Below are positions 8,955-17,527 of a stretch of 64,000 nucleotides of DNA, piece after piece. A model generated the notes under the pieces. That model was given only the letters and a program-made list of their open reading frames with translations. It did not search any database and had not been told where the DNA came from. The position numbers and the translations under genes were made by a program. Source of the DNA: UBA4971 sp029551185 (GTDB lineage Bacteria; Bacillota; SHA-98; UBA4971); assembly GCA_035593725.1 (NCBI GenBank), contig DAOSZN010000008.1, positions 16,298-80,297 of the forward strand, given 5' to 3'. Numbering within the stretch: position 1 is the first letter of the stretch; each line of letters begins with the position of its first letter.

Positions 8955-10190
8955 ATGATAGCTGTCAGCAGGTTATATCCTCACTTGGATCTGAAAAAGT
9001 GGTCTTTTATATTCTCAGTGGGAGTGGCGCTTGCTGTGGTCGGCGCCATATCTCTTTCAAAGGGATGGATGCCCGGTCTTGCTGTAAGCCTTATCGGTAT
9101 AGGGATGGTTGCGTTTTCTGCTGTAATGGCATTCAGGTTATTGGTCAGAACTCTGGCGCCGGAATACGGAGATCGTGTTGTGCAGGCTTTGCACAGGCGG
9201 TATGAGCTTGGGCGCGGCCCCAAAATAGTGGTGGTGGGCGGGGGCACCGGTTTATCTACCCTGCTTAGAGGCTTGAAAGAGTTTACCGGCAACCTGACTG
9301 CCATAGTGACAGTGGCTGATGACGGAGGGAGTTCAGGTAGGCTCAGAAGAGAGATGGGAGTGCTCCCCCCGGGTGATATCCGCGACTGCTTGGTGGCGTT
9401 AGCAGATTCCGAGCCTCTTATGGCCCGTCTTTTCGAGTACAGATTTCCGGAAGGCGATCCCACAGGTCTGGGGGGCCATGCTTTTGGGAATCTCTTTATC
9501 GCGACTATGTCCGCTATTACCGGTGATTTCGATGAAGCAGTAAAAGAATCCAGTCGGGTTTTGGCAGTGCGAGGTCGTGTGCTTCCGTCCACTCTGGAGA
9601 ATGTGGCCCTTGTTGCCCAGTGTCAAGGGGGTCAGGTGGTATGTGGGGAATCTACAATTGGCAGATGCTCGACACGTATTGAGAAGGTGTTCCTTAAGCC
9701 TGCAAATCCCAGGGCGCTTCCTGAGGCTCTTGAAAGTATTGCTGAGGCAGATGCGATAGTCTTGGGTCCGGGGAGCCTGTTTACCAGCGTGATTCCTAAC
9801 TTGCTCGTTGAAGGGATTGCAGACGCTATTCGGGAGAGTCGGGCGCCAAGGATATATGTATGCAATGTCATGACTCAACCGGGAGAGACTGACTGCTTCA
9901 CTGCCGCGGATCATGTGGAAGCTATCATAGATCATGCAGGGAGAGGAATTATCGACTATGTGCTGGTAAACACAGGCGGTGTGCCCGAGAAGCTAGCAGG
10001 AAAATACAGTCAGGAAGGGGCCTATCCGGTTGACATTGACAGAGATAGGCTTTGGTCTCTTGGAATCACAACTATAGAAGAGGATCTCATTTCTAATACG
10101 GACTATGCCAGGCACGATCCGTTCCGCCTCGCTGAAGCTGTGCTAAGGATTACCTCAATGGCAGGCAAACATTTAAGAATGAAGGCTTAA
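8955..10190 (+). CDS. yvcK: YvcK/CofD-like gluconeogenesis and cell-shape factor with N-terminal membrane anchor
   Basis: 411 residues. Residues about 15-62 form two transmembrane segments; the cytosolic domain then starts with VVVGGGTGLSTLLRGLK, followed by VADDGGSSGRLRREMGVLPPGDIRDCL, the NAD/UDP-sugar-binding core of YvcK. Bacillus YvcK is shorter and lacks the membrane part; anchored forms occur in other Firmicutes. YvcK binds UDP-GlcNAc and affects cell-wall precursor synthesis on gluconeogenic carbon. The stop codon overlaps that of the convergent spmB by 4 nt. Confidence 0.95.
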   Translation: MIAVSRLYPHLDLKKWSFIFSVGVALAVVGAISLSKGWMPGLAVSLIGIGMVAFSAVMAFRLLVRTLAPEYGDRVVQALHRRYELGRGPKIVVVGGGTGLSTLLRGLKEFTGNLTAIVTVADDGGSSGRLRREMGVLPPGDIRDCLVALADSEPLMARLFEYRFPEGDPTGLGGHAFGNLFIATMSAITGDFDEAVKESSRVLAVRGRVLPSTLENVALVAQCQGGQVVCGESTIGRCSTRIEKVFLKPANPRALPEALESIAEADAIVLGPGSLFTSVIPNLLVEGIADAIRESRAPRIYVCNVMTQPGETDCFTAADHVEAIIDHAGRGIIDYVLVNTGGVPEKLAGKYSQEGAYPVDIDRDRLWSLGITTIEEDLISNTDYARHDPFRLAEAVLRITSMAGKHLRMKA

Positions 10191-10747
10191 AACAGCTGAT
10201 TGACAGCGCCGAAACCCATGATGATGCGCCATATCGCCACTGATGACAGGAATGCAACTAAGTCGGCGAGGAGACCTGCTATCAGTGAATGTCTGGTCTT
10301 CTTTATCCCTACTGCGCCGAAATAGACGGTTATGATATAAAGCGTAGTCTCAGAACTGGCTTGCATCGTAGATGCCATCCTGCCTATTGCGGAATCAGGC
10401 CCGTATTTCCTGATAAGGTCTATGGTGACTTCTAATGCTCCGGTTCCGGACAGAGGCCTGATGAAGGCTAAGGGAAGCAGCTCTTCAGGCATGCCCAGTT
10501 GTCTTCCTACGGGAGAAAGAATTCGGGTGAGCATAGAGAGCGCACCGGATTCGCGAAAGATCCCAATTGCCATAAACATGCCTACCAGAAAGGGAATCAA
10601 CCTCACTGCAACGACAACCCCTTCTTTTGCGCCTTCTATGAACATTTCATATATTTTTACTTTCTTTATGTATCCTGCGATGCAGATAGCTGTAATCATA
10701 AGGGGTATCACAAGATTAGAGGCAAAGGTGACGGCCGGTATTAGCAT
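10187..10747 (-). CDS. spmB: Spore maturation protein B
   Basis: 186 residues with several hydrophobic helices (nucleoside-transporter/FeoB-like gate family) and the conserved region FIRPLSGTGALEV. ATG start at 10747 behind AAGGAGGACT. SpmA and SpmB act together in spore core dehydration and heat resistance, in the membrane of the forespore or mother cell. It follows spmA by 80 nt on the same strand. It is strong evidence that the organism or its recent ancestors sporulate. Confidence 0.93.
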   Translation of the reverse strand: MLIPAVTFASNLVIPLMITAICIAGYIKKVKIYEMFIEGAKEGVVVAVRLIPFLVGMFMAIGIFRESGALSMLTRILSPVGRQLGMPEELLPLAFIRPLSGTGALEVTIDLIRKYGPDSAIGRMASTMQASSETTLYIITVYFGAVGIKKTRHSLIAGLLADLVAFLSSVAIWRIIMGFGAVNQLF

Positions 10748-10827
10748 ATTTGAGTCCTCCTTCCAAGTATTTTATGTGCAGTCATCAGGCGCTTGTGTTC
10801 GGCGACTGCCTGCTTGCTGCAAACTGC

Positions 10828-11412
10828 CTAATTGCCTCTGGATATAGGGCGAAAAAAAATGTCAGCGAGTATTGCGACAAAGGTAGCGATGATGTTCATG
10901 ATAATAATGGGCATGACTACTTCTGCCGGGTTATTGGAGTGATACTGCGCCCGAATGGCTATTATCGTAGTAGGCACAAGGGTAATACCTGCTGTGGAAA
11001 TCGCAACAAAGGTACACATGGCATCACTTGGCATATCTTGAGCCTCGTTAAGTGACGCAAGTTCTTCCATGGCTTTTAGCCCAAGAGGAGTTGCAGCGTT
11101 ACCCATACCAAGGAGATTTGCAGCTATACTCATGGTAATTGCAGCAAGCGCTGGGTGATCCTTAGGCAGTGAAGGGAAAAGCAGTCTTGCCACAGGAGCG
11201 AAGATCCGTGCAAGCCGTTTTGTGAGTCCGGCTGAGTCTGCGATCTTCATCAGACCGTTCCACATAGCCATGATACCGATAAATCCAAGACATATGTTCA
11301 CCGCTTGGTTTGCGCTTTCAATAGCGGCTTTAGTTACGTCAGCCGATGTTCCTGTGGCAATCCCCGTTAACGTGCCGATGACAATCAGCATGAGCCAAAT
11401 AGTGTTTATCAT
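10828..11412 (-). CDS. spmA: Spore maturation protein A
   Basis: 194 residues from the ATG at 11412. An upstream in-frame ATG at 11421 directly abuts the CGGAGG ribosome site, so the second ATG, 9 nt from GGAGG, is the realistic start and gives the family-typical MINTIWL N-terminus. Membrane protein with the conserved ANLLGMGNAATPLGLKAM segment of SpmA. Partner of spmB downstream. The pair is inverted relative to yvcK and whiA on either side, an arrangement unlike Bacillus. Confidence 0.93.
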   Translation of the reverse strand: MINTIWLMLIVIGTLTGIATGTSADVTKAAIESANQAVNICLGFIGIMAMWNGLMKIADSAGLTKRLARIFAPVARLLFPSLPKDHPALAAITMSIAANLLGMGNAATPLGLKAMEELASLNEAQDMPSDAMCTFVAISTAGITLVPTTIIAIRAQYHSNNPAEVVMPIIIMNIIATFVAILADIFFRPISRGN

Positions 11413-11549
11413 GTCAGACATCCTCCGTATTTGTTCTTGTAAGACCTGTACAGGCAGTATCCTAAGTACCTATATTCCGGACCGGAGACAGATTATTACT
11501 ACAAGACATTCCCCGGCTTATGATAGAATTAGGTCAGGTGGTGCCCAAA

Positions 11550-12509
11550 ATGTTCTATGCAGAGACAAAAGGCGAGCTTGCACGCATGATGCCTGACAGT
11601 GAATGCTGTATAATCTCTGAGCTTTCCGCAATTGCCAGAAGTTGCGGTAGATTGGAGATGCGGCAATGTGACGGCGAATCTCTGCCGGTATTTGAGATTT
11701 CAACTGAAAATGCAGCTTTTGCCCGTAAGATAATGGCATTTGTCCGTAATGTTTTCAGGTTTAAGCCTAAAGTAAGGTTCACCAGCCGTAAGCGTGGACT
11801 TCCGGGGAACAAGTACACTGTGGAACTGCCGTGCGATGCCGACACTCTTAGGATGCTTCAAGATATCGGCGTGATCTCGCAAAAAAGAGGCGGTGTTTCC
11901 CTCCGGAACGGTATCCCATGGTCTTTGTTATCCAAGCAATGTTGTCTTAGGTCATACCTTCGCGGGGTTTTTCTTGCGAGAGGATATGTGCAAAACCCGG
12001 AAAAAGAGTACCACATGGAGGTCATGACAGATAGTTTAACCCATGCTGAAGGGATAGTACGAATCGCTGAATCTTTCGATGTAATGCCTAGGATTGCCAG
12101 TCGCAAAAAGGGGCACATGGTTTATGTCAAGGGCGGGGACGATGTGGCTCAGTTGCTTCGGGTAATGGGCGCTCACTCTGCAGTGCTTACCCTGGAAAGT
12201 GTCAGAGTGCTTCGAAGTGTGCGCGGGGATGTGAATCGAGTCGTAAATTGCGAAACAGCTAACTTGACTAAGGCTGTAGACGCAGGTCTTGCTCAGGTTA
12301 CAGCTATACGGAAGATTGATGAAATCATCGGGTTGGGGTCGCTCTCTCCCGGACTTCAGGAGATTGCCCGGCTTAGGTTAGCTAACCCTGAGATGACCTT
12401 AAGGGAACTTGGACGAATGTTGTCACCGCCTATAAGCAAATCCGCTGTCAATCACAGGATGAGAAGGCTTATCCAAACTGCGGAACGTTTGAGCGGTAAT
12501 GTAGGATAA
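11550..12509 (+). CDS. whiA: WhiA sporulation/cell-division regulator (LAGLIDADG-like plus HTH)
   Basis: 319 residues from the ATG at 11550 with AGGTGG 8 nt upstream; a GTG at 11541 and an ATG at 11520 are in frame but give N-termini longer than the family (MFYAETKGEL aligns with the usual MSFSxEVKEEL). The N-terminal two thirds is a degenerate homing-endonuclease fold. The C-terminus (about 235-310) has the WhiA helix-turn-helix with LRELGRMLSPPISKSAVNHRMRRL. WhiA binds DNA and influences cell division and chromosome segregation in Firmicutes and sporulation in Actinobacteria. It normally follows yvcK directly; here spmA-spmB intervene on the other strand. Confidence 0.94.
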   Translation: MFYAETKGELARMMPDSECCIISELSAIARSCGRLEMRQCDGESLPVFEISTENAAFARKIMAFVRNVFRFKPKVRFTSRKRGLPGNKYTVELPCDADTLRMLQDIGVISQKRGGVSLRNGIPWSLLSKQCCLRSYLRGVFLARGYVQNPEKEYHMEVMTDSLTHAEGIVRIAESFDVMPRIASRKKGHMVYVKGGDDVAQLLRVMGAHSAVLTLESVRVLRSVRGDVNRVVNCETANLTKAVDAGLAQVTAIRKIDEIIGLGSLSPGLQEIARLRLANPEMTLRELGRMLSPPISKSAVNHRMRRLIQTAERLSGNVG

Positions 12510-12581
12510 GATTCCCGCAAGGATTTTGCAGAGGAAATTCTGTGGTCTTCTCGAATACTGTAACGTAGGAGGTGTCAGGTA

Positions 12582-14033
12582 ATGAAGATTGGTTATGAGA
12601 TGAGTCTTAAGCAGGTTCAGAAGCTTGTGATAACTCCCGAGCTTCGTCAAGCCATAACCATTCTTCAATTGCCTTGGATGGAACTGGAGCAGTATATATC
12701 TGAAGAAATGTTGGAAAACCCGCTCTTGGAGTTCAAAGATAAAGATGAAGAGCAAGGCCCGGATTCATCTTGTGATATCCAAGATGAGGATGAATTTTCC
12801 CCGGATGAAATTGAAGGACAGACGAATCACGACATAGATTGGCAACTGTATTTTGAAGACGCAAGTGACATTGGGTACGTGGCCCCTTGGCAAGGCTATG
12901 ATGAGCCTGAGGTATCATATGAGTCTTTCATTGGCCATATAGGGACTTTTCACGATTATCTCATGTTCCAACTACACCTTTCACCTATTAGCGAGGACCG
13001 AATGAAAATCGGAGCTTTCATTATCGGCGGGCTCGATGACGATGGTTACCTGCGTATGAAGATTTCTGAAATAGCAGCTATGTCCGGTGTTTCTTGTGAT
13101 GAAGTTGAATCAGTTCTTAGCGTTATTCAACAGTTTGACCCGGCAGGTGTTGGTGCGAGGAGTCTTAAGGAATGTCTTCTGATCCAATTAGAGACCCTAA
13201 AGGCCAAGGATATACCTACTTCCAGATTGGAACTGGCAAAGACATTAATAGAGGAACACCTGGACGATATAGCCCAAGGCGGGCTTATCAAGATTGCAGA
13301 GGCTCTGGAAGTCGGGGTTCTCGAAGTCCAGGATGCATGCGACCTAATAAGAACTCTTGATCCTAAACCCGGACGGCAGTTTAGAAGTGAGCGCGCTCCG
13401 GCTTATATTGAGCCTGATGCGAGCATAGAGAGGGTTGGGGGAGAATATATCGTCACTGTCCACGACGTATCTGCTCCACGCCTTAGCATAAATCCTCTTT
13501 ACAGAAGAATGTTGAGCGCAGCAGACGGGAACCAGGATACTGCTAAAGATTACGTAAAATCTAAGCTTAACTCGGCGTTATGGCTCATACGCAGTATTGA
13601 GCAAAGAAGGCAAACTCTGCAGAAAGTTATAGAGTGTATTGTCAAATTTCAACGGGATTTCTTCGACAGGGGTGTTAAGTATTTGAGCCCTCTGACACTT
13701 GAGGACGTAGCGAGGGAAATCGGAGTGCATGAATCTACGGTGAGCAGAGCGACACAAGGCAAGTATGTAGCGACTCCAAGGGGCACATTTGAACTGAAGT
13801 TCTTTTTTACCAGCGGAATTCAGACAGTTCATGGGAAAGGCGCTTCAAGCGAGAGCGTAAAGAAAATGATTCGTGAGATAATTGAAGGGGAAGACCCGGA
13901 GAAGCCGTTCAGTGACAGGGCTATCAGAGAGATTCTCATCGAGCAAGGGATTATGATTTCGCGTAGGACAGTGGCAAAGTACCGTGAGGAGGAAGGAATA
14001 GCACCTTCTACTTTAAGGAAGAGATTTTGCTAG
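12582..14033 (+). CDS. rpoN: RNA polymerase sigma-54 factor
   Basis: 483 residues, ATG behind GGAGGTGTCAGGTA. Region I is a Gln/Leu-rich activator-binding segment (LKQVQKLVITPELRQAITIL), followed by an acidic region II (about 45-90), the core-binding domain, and a C-terminal HTH ending in the RpoN box ISRRTVAKYREEEGI. It directs transcription from -24/-12 promoters with enhancer-binding ATPases. None of these activators is encoded in the window. It lies 181 nt upstream of cggR. Confidence 0.97.
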   Translation: MKIGYEMSLKQVQKLVITPELRQAITILQLPWMELEQYISEEMLENPLLEFKDKDEEQGPDSSCDIQDEDEFSPDEIEGQTNHDIDWQLYFEDASDIGYVAPWQGYDEPEVSYESFIGHIGTFHDYLMFQLHLSPISEDRMKIGAFIIGGLDDDGYLRMKISEIAAMSGVSCDEVESVLSVIQQFDPAGVGARSLKECLLIQLETLKAKDIPTSRLELAKTLIEEHLDDIAQGGLIKIAEALEVGVLEVQDACDLIRTLDPKPGRQFRSERAPAYIEPDASIERVGGEYIVTVHDVSAPRLSINPLYRRMLSAADGNQDTAKDYVKSKLNSALWLIRSIEQRRQTLQKVIECIVKFQRDFFDRGVKYLSPLTLEDVAREIGVHESTVSRATQGKYVATPRGTFELKFFFTSGIQTVHGKGASSESVKKMIREIIEGEDPEKPFSDRAIREILIEQGIMISRRTVAKYREEEGIAPSTLRKRFC

Positions 14034-14105
14034 AGATAGAAGGAATTTAAAGGAGGAAAGCGAATAAACTATAGAAGCGAACAGCACTTTTTTATTTGTC
14101 TAAAG

Positions 14106-14141
14106 CGGGACAATATTCATTATGCCGGGACGCAAATAGTC
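14106..14141 (+). promoter_or_regulatory. Putative CggR operator (tandem direct repeat)
   Basis: Two CGGGAC boxes stand at 14106-14111 and 14126-14131. Each is followed by six bases and then a four-base half-box (CATT, AGTC). This reproduces the Bacillus subtilis CggR operator layout CGGGAC-N6-TGTC-N4-CGGGAC-N6-TGTC, base for base in spacing though not in the TGTC half-boxes. It lies 73 nt before the cggR start, where an autoregulatory operator for the glycolytic operon is expected. The second box also forms an inverted repeat with GTCCCG just downstream. Confidence 0.72.
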
Positions 14142-14214
14142 CCGCGAACGGGTCGGTTTTCCGGGAAAGTATCTGAAAGATCGTGTCAAATCTACATAAG
14201 AAAGGTTTGTCCAA

Positions 14215-15258
14215 ATGGACAGATTTGTAAGTTTGCAGCAAAGAATAGCTCCGGAGATTGCGAGGCTTCTCGACCTACGTTACTCAATCTTACGCCATGT
14301 CCATTTTTATCAGCCCATAGGCAGACGGACTCTTTCTTCGCAACTTACAGTCAAGGAGCGGATTATCCGAAGCGAGTTAGAATTCTTGAGGAGGCAAGGG
14401 TTTATCTCAGTGAGCTCCTCAGGCGTTACCTTAACTCAAGACGGTGAGGTCATATGTCAGGAATTGGGGCAATACGTCAGGGAATTACGGGAGTTTGCCA
14501 GGTTAGAGCAGGCATTGGAACGCCTGTTGCCTGTACGAAGAATCGTGGTGGTGGCAGGGGACTCAAGACGTGATCCTGCTGTCAAGAAGGATATGGGCAG
14601 GGCGGTTGTCCGGCTTCTAAGGGAAATTGTAGAAGAGGGGGATATCATCGCTGCAGGCGGGGGAACTACAATGGTGGAGGTGGCAAAGGCGATTGTCCCA
14701 TCGGGGTGGCCAAAGCATATTACCGTGGTCCCTACAAGAGGCAGTCTCGGAGAGGAGGTAGAAATACAAGCAGATTCCATTGCAGTTGAGATGGCGCGGT
14801 TGCTCGGAGGGACATATCGAGTGCTGAATGTGCCTGACGATCTTCATCCTGAGACAATATCCAGAATTGTAAATGAGCCACGCATAAAAGAGATTCTGGA
14901 ACTTATCAAGACAGCGAGGATTGTTATCCATGGTGTGGGAACCCTAGAGGAGATGATAAAAAGACGAAACATACCCGAGGAGGAAACAGAGCTCTTGAAG
15001 TCGTTAGGCGCTGTGGCGGAGATGTTCGGGTATTACTTCGACAAAGAGGGAAACATGGTCTATTACACTCCAAGTATGGGTATTCGCCCTGATGACCTAC
15101 ATGGCAAAAAAACTATTTCAGTCGCAGGTGGCGCAAATAAAGCGCAGGCATTGCTTGCAGTGCTAAAGCGCCATTCTCGCGAAGCTCTCGTCATAGACGA
15201 GGCTGCAGCCTTAAAAATACTGGAAATTGAAGACAGGGGGAAAGAGAAATGGCAGTAA
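14215..15258 (+). CDS. cggR: Central glycolytic genes regulator, SorC/DeoR-type repressor
   Basis: 347 residues. The N-terminus (about 20-75) is a winged helix (ILRHVHFYQPIGRRTLSSQLTVKERIIRSEL is the DNA-binding region), and residues about 90-340 form the SorC sugar-phosphate-binding domain with GDIIAAGGGTTMVEVAKAI and VVPTRGSLGEEVEIQA. In Bacillus, CggR represses gap-pgk-tpi-pgm-eno and is released by fructose-1,6-bisphosphate. The last 10 nt overlap the gap start, so regulator and gap are translationally coupled. The operator-like repeat upstream supports autoregulation. Confidence 0.95.
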   Translation: MDRFVSLQQRIAPEIARLLDLRYSILRHVHFYQPIGRRTLSSQLTVKERIIRSELEFLRRQGFISVSSSGVTLTQDGEVICQELGQYVRELREFARLEQALERLLPVRRIVVVAGDSRRDPAVKKDMGRAVVRLLREIVEEGDIIAAGGGTTMVEVAKAIVPSGWPKHITVVPTRGSLGEEVEIQADSIAVEMARLLGGTYRVLNVPDDLHPETISRIVNEPRIKEILELIKTARIVIHGVGTLEEMIKRRNIPEEETELLKSLGAVAEMFGYYFDKEGNMVYYTPSMGIRPDDLHGKKTISVAGGANKAQALLAVLKRHSREALVIDEAAALKILEIEDRGKEKWQ

Positions 15259-16256
15259 AGATTGGAATTAACGGGTTTGGAAGAATAGGCAGGTTGGTGT
15301 ATAGGGCGGCTTATGAGAATCCGGATGCAGAGATTGTGGCTATCAATGATCTGGCTGATGCCAAGACCAATGCTCATCTGTTGAAATATGATTCCGTCCA
15401 CGGCATATTCCCCGGGAATGTGGAGGTAAAGGACGGGAACATAGTTGTTGACGGAAAGACGATAAAAGTCTTCTCTGAAAGGGAACCTCAAGCTATCCCA
15501 TGGCGTGACATGGGTGTGGATATTGTAGTAGAGTCTACAGGCGTATTCACCGCAGCTGACAAGGCAAGCGGTCATCTTACAGCCGGCGCAAAGAAGGTTA
15601 TCATTACCGCGCCTGCCAAAGGAGAAGACCTCACTATTGTCATGGGCGTAAATGAAGGAAGCTACGACCCTGCCAAGCACAACATTGTGTCAAACGCATC
15701 ATGCACGACAAACTGTCTTGCTCCTGTTGCGAAGGTAGTCAATGATAATTTCAAGATTATGAAGGGGCTTATGACGACAGTCCACGCATACACAAATGAC
15801 CAGCACACCCTTGACCTTATGCACAAAGATTTGAGACGTGCAAGGGCAGCAGGCCTTTCCATCATACCTACGACCACCGGCGCTGCTCGGGCAGTGGCAA
15901 AGGTATTACCTGAGCTGGAAGGGAAACTCAACGGTTTCGCTATGAGGGTTCCTACGCCCAACGTGTCAGTGGTTGATCTGGTTGTGGATACAGAAAAGTC
16001 CACAAGTGTGGAAGAAGTAAATGCGGCGTTCAAAAAGGCGGCCGAAGGTGAACTCAAAGGTATCCTTGCATACACAGAAGAGCCTCTGGTATCGAAGGAC
16101 TTTAACGGCAACACAAATTCGGCGATTGTTGACGCACTGTCAACAATGGTAATGGAAGGTAACATGGTCAAGGTAATTGCCTGGTATGACAATGAATGGG
16201 CATACTCTACGCGTGTCGTGGATCTGGCTCTCTTTATGGCTAAGAAAGGGCTGTAA
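15249..16256 (+). CDS. gap: Glyceraldehyde-3-phosphate dehydrogenase, NAD-type
   Basis: 335 residues, ATG behind AGGGGGAAAGAGA. NAD-binding GINGFGRIGR, an Asp after the second strand (INDLAD) that fits NAD rather than NADP, the catalytic Cys in SNASCTTNCLAPV, and the C-terminal WYDNEWAYSTRVVDL. It oxidises glyceraldehyde-3-P to 1,3-bisphosphoglycerate. It is the first enzyme gene after cggR, as in gapA of Bacillus, so the glycolytic direction is likely. Confidence 0.98.
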   Translation: MAVKIGINGFGRIGRLVYRAAYENPDAEIVAINDLADAKTNAHLLKYDSVHGIFPGNVEVKDGNIVVDGKTIKVFSEREPQAIPWRDMGVDIVVESTGVFTAADKASGHLTAGAKKVIITAPAKGEDLTIVMGVNEGSYDPAKHNIVSNASCTTNCLAPVAKVVNDNFKIMKGLMTTVHAYTNDQHTLDLMHKDLRRARAAGLSIIPTTTGAARAVAKVLPELEGKLNGFAMRVPTPNVSVVDLVVDTEKSTSVEEVNAAFKKAAEGELKGILAYTEEPLVSKDFNGNTNSAIVDALSTMVMEGNMVKVIAWYDNEWAYSTRVVDLALFMAKKGL

Positions 16257-16316
16257 GCCGGTCTGCTATGAGAACGGTTATTCAGTCCGGATAGGCGCAA
16301 GGAGTGTGATGACTCA

Positions 16317-17510
16317 ATGTCCAAGGCCACAGTAAGAGATATCGACGTAAAAGGAAAGCGCGTGCTGGTAAGGGTTGACTTCAATGTTCCGCTGGACGAT
16401 GACGGTAAGATCACAGATGATACACGTATCAGGGCTGCCCTTCCGACTATCAAGTACCTCTTGGACAGAGGCGCCAAAGTGATACTTGCATCTCACTTAG
16501 GACGGCCTAAGGGACAGCGTAGAGAGGAATTCAGCCTGGCGCCGGTTGCTGTGAGGCTTGAGGAATTGCTTAAACAATCAGTCCGAAAGCTCGATGATTG
16601 CATCGGTGATCAGGTAAAGGCTGAGGTCGCTTCAATGAAGGATGGCGACGTAATCCTCCTTGAGAACCTAAGGTTTTATCAAGAAGAGGAGGCTAATGAT
16701 GAAGGCTTTGCAAGGGAACTGGCATCTTTAGCCGACATATATGTAAATGACGCGTTCGGCACTGCTCATCGCGCTCACGCATCCACTGCGGGAGTTGCAG
16801 AGTTCCTCCCCGGGGTTGCCGGTTTCCTTATGGAGAAAGAGATTGAAGCCATGGGGAAAGCGTTATCCTCGCCTGAGAGGCCTTTCGTTGCGATTCTGGG
16901 CGGCGCCAAAGTCAAGGACAAGGTAGGCGTTATCTCGAATCTCATTGAGAAGGTGGATTCCCTGATAGTCGGGGGAGGAATGGCCTATACTTTCCTGAAA
17001 GCTAAAGGTTTTGAGATCGGCAAGTCCATTGTTGATACGGAGAAACTGGATTTGGCCAAGGAGCTTATGGAGAAGGCAAAGTCAAAGGGCGTCAAGTTCC
17101 TTCTACCTGTTGATGTAGTGGTGGCTGACAGGTTCGCGGAGGACGCGGATATTAAGGTAGTCGAAGTAAGCGAGATCCCTCAGGATTGGCAGGCTCTCGA
17201 TATAGGGCCAAAGACACGGGAGGAGTTCAGTCGGGAAATTGCCAAGGCTAAAACAGTAGTGTGGAACGGCCCGATGGGTGTGTTCGAGATGAAGCCGTTC
17301 GCTGAAGGAACCAGGAGTGTCGCAAAAGCCCTTATAGATTCTGAAGCTGTAACTATAGTCGGGGGTGGAGACTCAGCCGCAGCCATTTCGGAAATGGGGT
17401 TTGCGGACAAGATGACCCATGTTTCTACAGGCGGCGGGGCGTCTCTTGAGTTTCTCGAGGGCAAGGTCCTTCCCGGTGTCGCTGTGTTAAGAGATAAGAA
17501 CGATATATAG
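16317..17510 (+). CDS. pgk: Phosphoglycerate kinase
   Basis: 397 residues. Substrate-binding RVDFNVPLDDDG, NDAFGTAHRAHAST in the N-domain, the hinge GGAKVKDKVGVI, and the nucleotide site GGGDSAAAISEMG with STGGGASLEFLEGK at the C-terminus. It transfers phosphate from 1,3-bisphosphoglycerate to ADP. It is the second enzyme of the glycolytic operon, 60 nt after gap, and tpiA starts 17 nt later. A separate, not fused, tpi is seen. Confidence 0.98.
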   Translation: MSKATVRDIDVKGKRVLVRVDFNVPLDDDGKITDDTRIRAALPTIKYLLDRGAKVILASHLGRPKGQRREEFSLAPVAVRLEELLKQSVRKLDDCIGDQVKAEVASMKDGDVILLENLRFYQEEEANDEGFARELASLADIYVNDAFGTAHRAHASTAGVAEFLPGVAGFLMEKEIEAMGKALSSPERPFVAILGGAKVKDKVGVISNLIEKVDSLIVGGGMAYTFLKAKGFEIGKSIVDTEKLDLAKELMEKAKSKGVKFLLPVDVVVADRFAEDADIKVVEVSEIPQDWQALDIGPKTREEFSREIAKAKTVVWNGPMGVFEMKPFAEGTRSVAKALIDSEAVTIVGGGDSAAAISEMGFADKMTHVSTGGGASLEFLEGKVLPGVAVLRDKNDI

Positions 17511-17527
17511 GTAGGGGTGAGAGAAGT

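Noticed and set aside
8981..9592. Antisense open frame of 203 codons opposite yvcK
   Set aside because: Same reasoning: it is complementary to the conserved YvcK core and has no motif of its own.
12582..14033. Sigma-54 promoters near rpoN or the ABC operons
   Set aside because: I looked for TGGCAC-N5-TTGC-like elements and saw none convincing by eye; no sigma-54 activator gene is present in the window.
15662..16477. Long antisense open frame opposite gap and pgk (271 codons)
   Set aside because: It lies entirely over conserved genes, has Ser/Thr/Arg-rich composition typical of an antisense shadow, and no ribosome site or family motif.
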